Source: Azolla pinnata
Taxonomy: Eukaryota; Streptophyta; Polypodiopsida; Salviniales; Salviniaceae
NCBI GenBank assembly: GCA_037176905.1
Contig: JBBBWG010003460.1
Location: 2,015 to 23,374, forward strand
DNA: 21,360 bases
Reading direction: 5' to 3'
In this document: positions 9,855 through 19,800 of the stretch, in pieces
How positions within the stretch are numbered: position 1 is the first letter of the stretch
Layout of the letters: the number at the start of each line of letters is the position of its first letter
The notes under the pieces: model-generated
The model's database searches: none
What the model saw: only the letters and a program-made list of their open reading frames with translations
Told to the model about the DNA's origin: nothing
Made by a program: the position numbers and the translations under genes

Positions 9855-11560
9855 ATGGCGCTGAGCAATTTCCTCTTCACCGTGGTCGGGGTCGGGGCGG
9901 TGTGGCTCCTTGTGAGAAGCGACCTCCGGCATTCTTCAGCCGTGTTCAGCAGGAACATTCGCCATGTGCGCAGCTGGCTCGAGAAGGAAGCCGCCGCAAG
10001 CTCAGCAGCAGCGGAGAAAGAGTAAGAGAACAAACCCCCCCCTCCCCCTGCGTTTTCTCGGCTTTATCTTCATGTCTTTCTTGTTCGGAAAACTGTGCAT
10101 ATTGCGGCTCGATCATCGTAGATTGTTAGGGTTTGAGGGTAGATATGGCAAGAGACAGATTTTCATGTGTGCTTTCCTGGTTCACGAATCGAAGCCAGGG
10201 CGCAAGTGTTGGGTTTAAGATTCAGTCGGTAGGATCAGGGTTTGGGCTAAATCTCCCCTTTGATTGCATTTGGGTTGGGATTTGCTCGACATAGGGCTCG
10301 TTTTGTAGAGAAACGGCTGGAGCAAGTTTGATGGTACTTTCATAAGATTAGGGTTAGGGTTTCTTGCGATTTAGCTGGAAGTATTCTTGAATGGTGGGCG
10401 AATTGCCAGGCTGCGCATTGTTCCGTAAGCACCGCGGTGGCATGCTCAATCGCATTGGAATCTTCCTGGTCTTATTGGAATCTTCATTTCTGGGGATCTC
10501 CATGAATGCACTCTCTCGACCGCATGCTGCAAGTGCAAAAATGTTGCTCATTCGAGATAGCCATGGGATCGAATGTTTCTGCACGACATAAGGGCTTGTA
10601 TAAATTCCAAGGCATCGATTAAAGAACATGCCAAACTGAGCGCTATCTTATAGCTAGCCGCTAAAAATCGGTGTTTAAGTTCATCACTACAGGATCGATT
10701 GGTAGAAAAGATCCTGTGAATGGACATGTCTGATCTGATGAACACTTGAGGATTGTCAGATAGAGATCCCCTGAAATAGGGCATGTCTGATCTGCGGGCT
10801 ATAGCAGACGGGTAAAATACCACGTTTGCAGGCCCCTATCTTATAGCTAGGCACTTCGTTAGGGTTTAAGTTAATCACTACAGGATCGATTGGTAGTAAA
10901 AGATCCCATGAACGGACAAGTCTGATCTGATGAAACACTTTGGGATTGTTAGATGGAGATCCGCTGAAAAAGGCATGTCTGATCTGCTGGCTTGGCAGAC
11001 GGGTAAACACCATGTTTTCAGGCCCCTCTTGATGAACGTGAAAACTATTTCATGCTCTATCATTCTCTTACCGCTGTATATACTTCCTTTGGATCTTCTG
11101 TCTTCAAGCTACGAGGAGGGTAAGAAAGACATGGTCACCTTGTTTATGGTTAAAGATTCTATCTTCCCAGCTGGTTTATGTGTGCAATGGTTCTGTTGTT
11201 TGGATAAACCTGGGCATGGATGCATATATCTTGAGTCATAAAGTGCAACCATACCATCAACATAAACTGGGCATTTTGGTCAACATTTCCAACACCAATA
11301 CTAATTCAGTTATCAATGGCTAGTCTGCTATTACGATGCGCACTTGTTTTCATCTTCTGGGTTAGATTCTTTCTGAGATTTGTAAATTGTGTGTATATGT
11401 TTAGCTTCTATTCCTAAAGATGGGGAGCGAGATAAAATCGTATTCTTACTTCTATTCTAACAGCTTTGTATTCTTCTTTGCATATCCTCCTTTCAGAGCT
11501 GAGAAGCTAAAGCCGAAGGAACTCGAACACACGGAACCTCCGAAAGAAGGGAAGCCCTAA
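9855..11560 (+). CDS. Small conserved plant protein with N-terminal membrane segment (two exons, 76 aa)
   Basis: The exons are 9855-10021 and 11497-11560, with donor GTAAGA and acceptor TTTCAG. The split codon GA|A closes the frame and the gene ends in TAA. The protein begins MALSNFLFTVVGVGAVWLLV, a hydrophobic segment at about residues 4-20. A basic stretch with FSRNIRHVRSWLEKE (31-45) follows, then an Ala/Glu helix and a charged tail ending KPKELEHTEPPKEGKP. I recognise the pattern (MALSNF, then a hydrophobic helix, F-RN-RH-R-WLE, KPKE) as a widespread plant protein of unknown function. It is likely a single-pass membrane protein with a soluble C-terminus; its location is not shown by sequence. 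The ATG is the first in the leader. Reading through the donor gives a stop at once (GAG TAA), so intron retention would yield a 56-aa form without the tail. Confidence 0.85.
10022..11496 (+). other. Gene 2 intron, 1.48 kb
   Basis: This GT-AG intron has phase 2. It begins with a C-rich tract and contains isolated telobox-like TTAGGGTTT motifs at about 10127, 10348 and 10860, plus a 193-bp tandem duplication. No independent gene was recognised inside it. Confidence 0.8.
10643..11027. repeat. 193-bp tandem duplication in the gene 2 intron
   Basis: Copy 1 begins CTATCTTATAGCTAG at 10643 and copy 2 begins the same way at 10836. Both carry ACTACAGGATCGATTGGTAG, GTCTGATCTGATGAA, GCATGTCTGATCTGC and GCAGACGGGTAAA, and both end in CAGGCCCCT. 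Substitutions are frequent, so the duplication is not recent. Confidence 0.9.
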
Positions 11561-12020
11561 AAGCCAGCGAAGGACATACATACATGCTGTATGCCCATCT
11601 GATCTGACATCAGAACAGTTTATTGTACACACACACACACACACCGAAAAGAAAGAATCGAAGCTCCGGTATGTCAACATTTTTTTAATGAGATTCAGTG
11701 GAAGCTTGGGACATATAGTATGTGCACTATAATCCTTTTCTTTGCAAATGTGGAGTCCTCGGAATGAAAGTTTTTTTGTTCCTAGGAATGACTTTTTTTT
11801 TTCAGAGTGAGATTTTTCTGTATATGATGTATGCAAGGTCTGTAGTTGAGGGTTTCTCAATATGATGTCTCAATAAGAGCTTCTTGTGTTTGAGGAGGTG
11901 AAAATTTGATCTGGGGCCAGATCGATTGTGAAGTCGGGTGATTTCTTGAAATAGAATCCTGGGGTAACAGGTGGAATCTCGAGGTCACCTAGAGATCAAT
12001 GGTAATGAAGTCGATGAATG
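11561..12020 (+). other. 3' flank of gene 2, probable 3' UTR
   Basis: A short (AC)n tract of 18 bp lies at 11627-11644, and T-rich stretches lie at 11680-11805. The poly(A) site cannot be placed with confidence. No other gene was seen. Confidence 0.5.
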
Positions 12021-12056
12021 CATTAAACCCTAAACCCTAAACCATAAGCCCTAGAA
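12021..12056. repeat. Short interstitial telomere-type tract
   Basis: TAAACCCTAAACCCTAAACC is followed by degenerate CATAAGCCCTAGAA. It holds two to three plant-type CCCTAAA units in the same orientation as the longer tract at 13386. Confidence 0.85.
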
Positions 12057-13385
12057 TTGATAGGGTTTTCCAAATATTGACAGGCTTCTGTGGGTAGCGA
12101 GAAAACGCATCCAGAGGATTTGTTTTGCTTCAAAAGTCCCTGTCTATGATGTCTGATCTTATCAGGGCCTGTTAGATGTTGACATGAGGAGTGTTAGGTC
12201 CTTCTGTCGGAACTTTCTATGACGATATATTGGTTGAATGAATTTTCATTCTTAGATCCTCTCCATGAACAGATAGATTGGCTCAAACCATTGGAGTGAT
12301 CCTTGCTTCATATAGGAATACGCGAGTCATGCTAGTCTATGTCATTCCATCCATAGGCATTTGATTGTTAATCAACAGGAGGGTTTAGCATCAGGTAGAT
12401 CGATCATATAGTAGATGTTATTGATACATTGTTGATCAAAGGTTAACCTTACGTAATTTCAGTGGTTCCCTTGTTTGTTGTGTATATATATATATATATG
12501 TCTTATTGCCATTACCAGTTCACTAATCGAAGCATATTTCTTGGGAAAAACCAGATGTACTGATCGATCATATAGTACAGCTGGAACCACTTCTTCAGAA
12601 TTGACGCGTGATTGGGATCAATCAACCTTGAGAACATGGCGATGTTATCGAATCGATCTATGATGATGATTGTGGCAGTCTAGGGATTAGACCTGCAGTC
12701 TGGTCCATGATGCAAATCTGCTCAGTTATTTTAGGTAGTGATCTTCGAATTACAGAAAGGATTATGGAAGATAATCTCCCGTAGCCTGCATTATCAGTTT
12801 GTTCTCGTTAGCCAACTTAATCCCCAAGATTGGCCATGGAAATCATGATCTAGATAATTGTGATTAAATGACCATGGGCTTATTGTGCAACATGACTTTG
12901 ATCTACATGTAGAACGTGTTGTGGTCGTGCATGATCGATCGATCTGATCAAAAAGGTTTTGAGTAGCCCATTCTGAACCCGATCATCAGACCAATTAGAT
13001 GATCTCAAATAGATGATCTCAAAAAGACTATTTTGCAGCATTTCTTATGCATCTATTTTGAATCTGTTTTGCAAGTTAATATCGTGTTTATGTGGCATAA
13101 AAGCAAAAAAATTAAGCTAACTGTCTTTTGACGCAACGCATGAAACCAGTTTTAGACAATTGTCGCATCAAAATGATTCATCTAGATGCTTAATACCTTG
13201 TAATGGGCCCTCTCGATAGTTGTCGCTGGGTACAAAGGCTTGCAACTGCGAGGCCTATCGAGGCCTGACTTAATTGGGAATGGAAAATTCTCTACAACAG
13301 ATACAAGAAGTCCTCTCCGATTTCCATGAAATTCAGAAGAAGCTATATCAAGATGGGTAGGAGCATTTATAAGATTGGATATGTC
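12057..13385. other. Intergenic, no gene seen
   Basis: AT-rich unique-looking sequence includes a (TA)n tract at 12482-12499 and GATCGATCGATCTGATCA at about 12934. Open frames are short and match nothing I recognise. Confidence 0.6.
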
Positions 13386-13465
13386 TAAACCCTAAACCCT
13401 AAACCCTAAACCCTAAACCCTAAACCCTAAACCCTAAACCCTAAACCCTAAACCCTGAACCCTAG
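13386..13465. repeat. Interstitial telomeric repeat tract, (TAAACCC)n
   Basis: About ten perfect head-to-tail TAAACCC heptamers are followed by one variant unit, TGAACCC, and a terminal TAG. This is the Arabidopsis-type plant telomere sequence, here embedded between genes rather than at a chromosome end. Confidence 0.97.
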
Positions 13466-14423
13466 TTGTGAGGGCTACTGGGCATTACGAGTTGTGATGA
13501 CGACAATAGGTTTGACATCAACTAAGTTTTAACAGCACCGAATTAGTCACTAAATGCCTAGTTTAAGGAGATCGAGACATGATGGTTATAAACGATATGT
13601 TTATTCGCCTCTGGAAGATTTGCAGCCGTATTTGAACGTGTGAACTAGATATTAGATTAAACAGATAAGATGATGTAGCAACAAGGCAACGATCGGCACT
13701 TCATGGTATCTTTTAAGAAAGCGGAACGATTCTCCAACATTTATCATGATAAGGTATCATGGAACCAACGTATTTACTCCAATCGAACGCGCTCTCTGTT
13801 AGAAGAACGCTGTGAATCGGAAGGGTGTTACATGTTCGATGCCCTTTCCTGATACGATGCCCTTTGCTTGGTCTTCGCATGTTAATTTTCTCTTTTCTTT
13901 TCTCTCTATTAGAATGCTCTCTCTAATAGAATGCCCTAAAAAGTCAGCGCGTGCAATTGCATGGCAAAAGATTTGTCGAGAAAAGCGATTTAACCTGTGG
14001 GATTTTTAAAGTCGGGACACGATCTTAAATAGTGCAATCGGTTGGTTAAAAACTATGCGAGCCTCGAAACGCAAACATGGGCTTCAAAGCATAGGCATGT
14101 TTAGAGAGAAACCACGACTTTTTCGTAAACCTTGTGCGAACAGAAAAAGAGCGAGTACAAATCGACTGCAATGCAAATCCGGTAGTTCTCAATAAAGGTG
14201 CGGTGCTAAAAGAAACGCCCCGAATGATGGTTTAGAAGCTTGCCCGGAGGATTTGAGATCGAAACAGTTGGTTCCCGACCTCCACGAAAGCATTGAATGG
14301 AGGCGCGACCCCAACAGCCGTCGTCGAATCGTGGCTCATTTGCGCATACGGGGGACACTTCCACAGCATTGATCAGAAGTGATGTCGTTCATTGTTCAAG
14401 GGCGGAGAATGAGATCAATCTGC
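13466..14423. other. Intergenic, no gene seen
   Basis: No recognisable exons or RNA genes. Small direct repeats such as TCTCTCTATTAGAATGC and TCTCTCTAATAGAATGC occur near 13902-13933. Confidence 0.55.
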
Positions 14424-14615
14424 TCTGGGTTTCTGGGATCTAGGTTCTGGATTCTGGGATCTAGGTTCTAGGTTCTGGGTTCTGGGACATTGGTTCTGAG
14501 ATCTGGGATCTAGGATCTGGGATTTGGGATCTGGTTTCTGGGTTCTGGGTTCTGGGTTCTGGGATCTAGGTTCTGGGTTCTAGGTTTTGGTTCTGGGTTC
14601 TGGGATCTGGGTTCA
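14424..14615 (+). repeat. Degenerate heptamer minisatellite (TTCTGGG / ATCTAGG)
   Basis: About 27 units of 7 bp, mainly TTCTGGG, ATCTGGG, ATCTAGG and TTCTAGG, run nearly without gaps. The unit length and G-rich end resemble the plant telomere heptamer TTTAGGG, but the central bases differ. Confidence 0.9.
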
Positions 14616-16250
14616 GTGTTTACCATCGCGTTTGGTGATGATGAGCTAGCACTACCTCTTTGTCCGACTCGATCAAGCCGATACATGTAAGAACGGATCG
14701 AGCTCGGCCATCGCGCAGCTGCTCAGCGATCGTCGGATGGCATGGCTTTCATTGCGCCTCATGCTGCTAGTAGCCCCTTCACCAAAATGCCGGATGATGG
14801 CGAATCAAGTCAGAGGAGGGACTTCAATTTGCTCCGATTCGGGCAAAGCAGAATGTGCACTGTACCGACTCGCGAGCAGACGACGATATCTAAATCAGAT
14901 ATTTTTCTTTGCGAGCCTGGTGTTGTCAGTTAGGTGGTGTGAGTTGTGGCCTATTGAATGTAGATCGATCGATCAGGCGTCAGGGTGTCTCTTGTTAGCC
15001 ACCATTGGGTTAGTACTCCTCTTCCTTTATTTAGAGGCATTAACGCGCCTTACTCCTTTTTACTTTACTTCTTTTACTTCCTGTGTTTGTGCAGGGAGAG
15101 TAGTCATATTGGCCTGAGAAGACGTTAATATATCTTTCTTTCCTTTCTTTGTTTTTGTCGTTTACTTCTGGGACGCTTTCCAGAGACAAGAAGGCATTTC
15201 TCACGTCATGCGGCGAAAAACAAAGAACTGTAACAAGACCCCGTGGGAACCCGACATTTATGAGAGAGTTGGGAAGGGATCGTCGCGGATCAGAGGAGCA
15301 GAAGAAGAAAGCCAGAGTATGCGCATTGATCATTCACCCACCAGACATTATCGAGAGAGAATTTCCATGGACAGCAATCGCGAGATGCTTTTGTCTACAG
15401 TGGCCCTCTCTGGAGCAGACAAAGGCAGGCCTGGGTTTCTTCTGCCTTGCCTGATGCTGAGAGCTTGCTCGACACTGGCAACAGAAGAAAGAAAGAAAGA
15501 GGAAACATTAATATATTTAATGCATTCTCAGGCTCGATTCATCGAGGGCCCCAGAGACACGACTCAAAAGATCGGACCTGATCACGCCAATGATTGACAA
15601 AGAAGGTTAACCAACTCTTCACGGACTTTCTTTGCTCCAGAGCCTATCATTTGGCTATGATCACACACTCTCCATCATCATCATCATCATCATCATCTTT
15701 TTTTTTTTTTCCGCAAATGTATTAAAACAACAAGCCAATGCGAAAAAACCTTGGGCGTCAAAACTACTTTGAAAGGTAATGATATGATGAGGTCAACCTT
15801 TTGAGGTGCTCTGCTATGATCGTAAATGACATAAATCTAACTCATCTGGGAACAAACTGCTCGTACAACATAATTGTAAAAATTGCCAAATCAACTTCCA
15901 TTTGATCATCACCATCATCATCTTCTTCTTCCTTTCTGTGACATATGTACACAACATGATATGCCAACTTCCAATGTGACACCCCCCCACTACACAATCG
16001 TCCCGGCTTCTTTCGCATAATCATCTACACAATCAAATCCCAGTCTCTCCCAAATACTGCATTGCATGCTTGATGATGGAGACATATCCTCTATGGCCAT
16101 GAATCCCATCATCATCCATCAATCAATCATCCATCCTCATCAGAGAGCTTTGTGTCAAGCAAAGCAAGTGTGGGACAGTGGGGAGTGGAAAAACAGATAC
16201 CAAATGTGGGGTACAAACTTTAGACAATCAAAAGCTGTATAGCTTTTACA
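14616..16250. other. Intergenic, no supported gene
   Basis: Open frames on the plus strand at 14737-15117 and 15149-15597 match no family I know and show no typical initiation or splice context. A (ATC)n tract at about 15672-15697 is followed by a T13 run to 15710. On the minus strand this reads poly(A) then (GAT)n, which could be a retroposon tail. CAT-rich short repeats recur at 15905-15925 and 16100-16140. Confidence 0.5.
15672..15712 (-). repeat. (ATC)n plus poly(T): microsatellite, possible retroposon tail
   Basis: On the minus strand, sequence containing TTTTAATACATTTGCGG runs into A13 and then (GAT)8. This arrangement resembles the 3' end of a LINE-like or processed copy. No reverse transcriptase reading frame was found upstream, so this is only a possibility. 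Confidence 0.4.
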
Positions 16251-16310
16251 GACATATATATATATATATATATCTATATATATCCATATATATATATATC
16301 TCTATATATA
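16251..16310. repeat. (TA)n-rich microsatellite
   Basis: Alternating TA is broken by single C residues (TATATATCTATATATATCC). It is probably beyond or within the 3' flank of gene 3 on the minus strand. Confidence 0.9.
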
Positions 16311-16879
16311 TTGGATCCTCCTTTTGCCCTCTCTTCTTTTTCTGGGTTTTCTTCTTGTTTTGGTTAAGGCTAAAGTGATCCAATTCACAGCTTTTTGACT
16401 ATATTTACACTTGAACTTCTTTCCTTCCCTTATAAACCCAACAACCATTTTTGCCAGCTTCTTCTTCTTCTTCTTCTTCTTCTTCTTCTTTGGAGATTAA
16501 GCTTACTTAGATTATGTATATATAAACTTTATATAACTATTATATATGTAGTAGTAGTACTAGTAGTATCATTAGTGATGATTTAGCCATGGAAGGGAAG
16601 GGGTACATTCTTTCTTTTGTCATGGTATGGCTTCCAACCTGCTCCTTTTTTGCTTTCTACTGTGGTATACAAGTTTGATCCCTCTATTCTGTTCCTTCAT
16701 GAGGTCCTCTCATTCATCAAATACTGTTTTCTGTGTGCATTTCCTTTTATTCATTTCTTCTTTTCTGTCTGGCTTTTGTTTCGTCGTCGTCGAGTCGGGT
16801 GGTAAACTCGGCGTCTTGTTTCTGGTTTTGGGTTCCCTTTTCCTTTTCCTTGTTTTGTCTTGTGGGTTTTTCGCTCCCT
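16311..16879 (-). other. 3' flank / probable 3' UTR of gene 3
   Basis: This lies directly downstream of the TGA at 16880 on the minus strand. It contains a (CTT)n tract at 16458-16491, (GTA)n near 16548-16568, and on the minus strand an AATAAA at 16746-16751, about 130 nt after the stop. That AATAAA is a candidate poly(A) signal. Long open frames on the plus strand here are pyrimidine-rich shadows. Confidence 0.45.
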
Positions 16880-19800
16880 TCAAACCGAAGCCTCTACCAG
16901 CTTGTAATCTTCTGGTTGGAGATTGCTGCCAATCTCGACTTTGCCAGCGATGGGTCGATCACAGGGATGCCTCGGCTCTCCAGAAGCCGCAAGATTTGGG
17001 TTCCGATATGGCACTGGCACATTGGGCATTCGTCTTTCGACATTCGGATCACCTGCAAAACGGGCAAGATGATGGATCGCAGAGTACCATTAGATCATAC
17101 ATACAATCCACACAGCCCTTGCATGTATAATAGCATTAGAGACACAATTGATGCAGAGCATGTGATTGCAATCAGGCGGGATTGGGTCGATGAAGAAACC
17201 TGATCAAAGTTTGGTGGTTATGAATCACCCATCCTTGATATGGGTGGGTGATTCATATCAAGGATGGGTGATTCATGGGCCGCATTTGCCCGAGATTTAT
17301 CAGAGGATACCTTTAAAATACAGTTGATGCAGAACATGTGATTGCAATCGAGCCGGATTGGATCGATGAGGAAACCTGATCAAAGTTTGGGTATCGTAAA
17401 GAGATTAAAACCATATATCAAAAGGAAAAGAGACAGTGTATGCGGCTTTTTCTTCCGTTTATTTTTCTTTCTGTCTTACCCTTACAAATCCGGCATGTCA
17501 GCTCCTTGTCATCATCGAAACTCGAATACATTGCAGCGATGTGGCTCTCGGGCAGGAACAGAGACGGCATGGTCGAGGAGAAAGTCATTGGGTCTTCGAG
17601 CTCGATCTCAGCTCGAGACCGTGCTTGACCAGCTTTCGGGCTGGCAAAGAGGTTCTCTGGGAGGTTGTGCACATCGCTGCATTAGCGCAATCGCCGCAAG
17701 ATTAGGCTAAATGGCAGCTTCAAAACTTGAGCTGAAGTTTTTCAATCAATGTACAAAGGAGGAAACAAAAAACCTCGGTGTATGAAGTAAAAAGTCTAGC
17801 AGACAATGTCAGTTTTTTTTTTTTTTTTCGTCCCTGCAGTGAAGCTGCTAAGCATTTGTAAATCTAGATAAGTTTGTAACCACTCTAGATATGTGCATCA
17901 AGTCATTACCATGCTAGAACCTCTGTATCTCTCTTTACCTAGCCTTGTCAGCATGTCGCTAGCGTATTAAACATCAAACTCATCAATGCCAAGAACACGC
18001 TCATGCTCAGTACTGCTACAAACTCTCCCAAACATAATACCTTGATCCAGCATCATCCCACTTCTCAGTTGATGCCTCGTTCTCGCTCGGATCCCCATCC
18101 AGGACATCCAAAATGTAGCCGAATGCGCTCGAAACTTGGATGTTATTCAGGTCTGCAGCAACAAGCGATCGTCAGCTATGGATAAACATTGCTTTATTCA
18201 CACGCTAGGAGAACAGATTATAGATTTGACAATCGATATGTGCCCATCCCCAATTCTTTCTTTCAAGGGAACAAGGTTTTTGATACTTGGGATTCTCATC
18301 AAGTAAATATAATGCCCACCCAAGAGTCCATGATGAGATTTCAATATGTATCTCATGGATGCTTTTCAAAGGATTTGGAAGTTTATTTCAGCTATCGTAT
18401 CCAAATGGAGAGCACAGCAGAGCTCTGTGGGGTGTCTAAACTTCTTGGTTGGGGACCTTTTTGTTGAGGCAATTTCACACCCTAATTCCATGACTATGAT
18501 AAAAAAATCCATAGCTTCACACACGGTATGATCATCCATCACTTCTGTTAGAACGTTATTTAGTAGTTGTATGTAGAGGAGACAGCAGCTCAACAGTTAT
18601 GTTTCTTTGACTGATGACATGGAGAAGGATACCCACCATCTACACTCTTGGTTAGATCAGTCACCGAGGATGATGAATGCCCATTCGAGCCATAGCCATA
18701 TGGATGGGCTTGTGCTGGCGAAGCTGGGCTTGGGATAAGATTCCCTCCTTGCACAAACATCAGGGGCGAATCGTTGTTGATGTGCATATCAGCGAATCGC
18801 AGCCGTTCAGCTTCCAACGACGATTGCTCGCTGAGGTGCCGCCTCAGAAGATTATGGTCATCGAGGAAGTGAATACCTGCAATATATGTATACATATATA
18901 TATATATACATCCATGTCATGGATTCATGGATCAATCAAGACATAATGCTAAGGACGTGCAGTTTCTAGCATCGTCTCGATCAAGGCTGCACTGCAAGTG
19001 CAGTTTGTAGCATCATCTCGATCGAGACTGCGCTGCAATCACAGTTTCTAGCATCACCTCGATCGAGACTGCACTGCAATCACAGTTTTTAGCATCATCC
19101 GATCGAGGCTGCGCTGAAATGGCAGTCTCTAGCATCATCTCAATCGAGCCTGCACCGTAATCACAATTTCTAGCATCATCTCAATTAAGGCTGCACTGAA
19201 ATGGCAGTTTCTAGCATCAACCCGATCGAGATTGCACTGAAATCATGTTACTTTTCTCATGAAGAAAGAGGAACCTGTTGGGGAGAGCGAGAAATCTCGG
19301 CTATCGAAGCTGCGGCTAGGCAGGAACCTCGAGTGATCCCTCTCGATGACGCGGCGGCTACCCGAGCAAAACAAGGAAAGCCCATATAGATAGATAGGTA
19401 GAAAGACGGAAACTCTGTTAGAAACGCAGTCAGATTTGTTGCTAGCGTAAGAGAATAGGGAGGAAATCAACAGATGGAAGACACAAACAGCAAGCTGCAG
19501 CTTTGACATGTGATTTGGAACGAATGATATCTATATCTATATATGCATCAAGGAATGAAGATGAAGAGAGAGCCATTACTGTTCCTTTACCTGTCACTGT
19601 GCTTGGTCTTCTCCTTGTAGGGCTTGACAAGCACTCTGGCCCCACAAATGTAATGAGGATTGCCCTTGGAGAGGATCGCTTTCACCGTCTCCGGGTACAT
19701 GAAGGTTACGAATCCGAACATCCGCTTCTGCTGGAATGGGATCCTCACATCCTGAACAGGGCCATATCCCCTGTCGAAGAAACACCCAGAGCTCTCGCTG

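Noticed and set aside
9459..9932. 157-aa minus-strand frame with poly-Arg and Ser-Leu runs
   Set aside because: It is antisense to the gene 2 leader and translates the CTT/GTC and GA microsatellites.
13386..13465. True chromosome end
   Set aside because: Only about 80 bp of telomere repeat, with unique sequence and a gene on both sides; it is interstitial.
15149..15597. Overlapping plus-strand frames of 101 and 129 aa
   Set aside because: Composition is ordinary but nothing resembles a known protein and no exon partners were found; not supported.
16590..16679. Plus-strand 29-codon ORF with good start context (GCCATGG), MEGKGYILSFVM...
   Set aside because: Too short, hydrophobic from pyrimidine-rich DNA, and no recognised homologue; chance ORF most likely.
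16627..17203. Plus-strand open frames of 156-167 aa
   Set aside because: They are antisense to the proposed last exon of gene 3 and start in pyrimidine-rich sequence; no family match.
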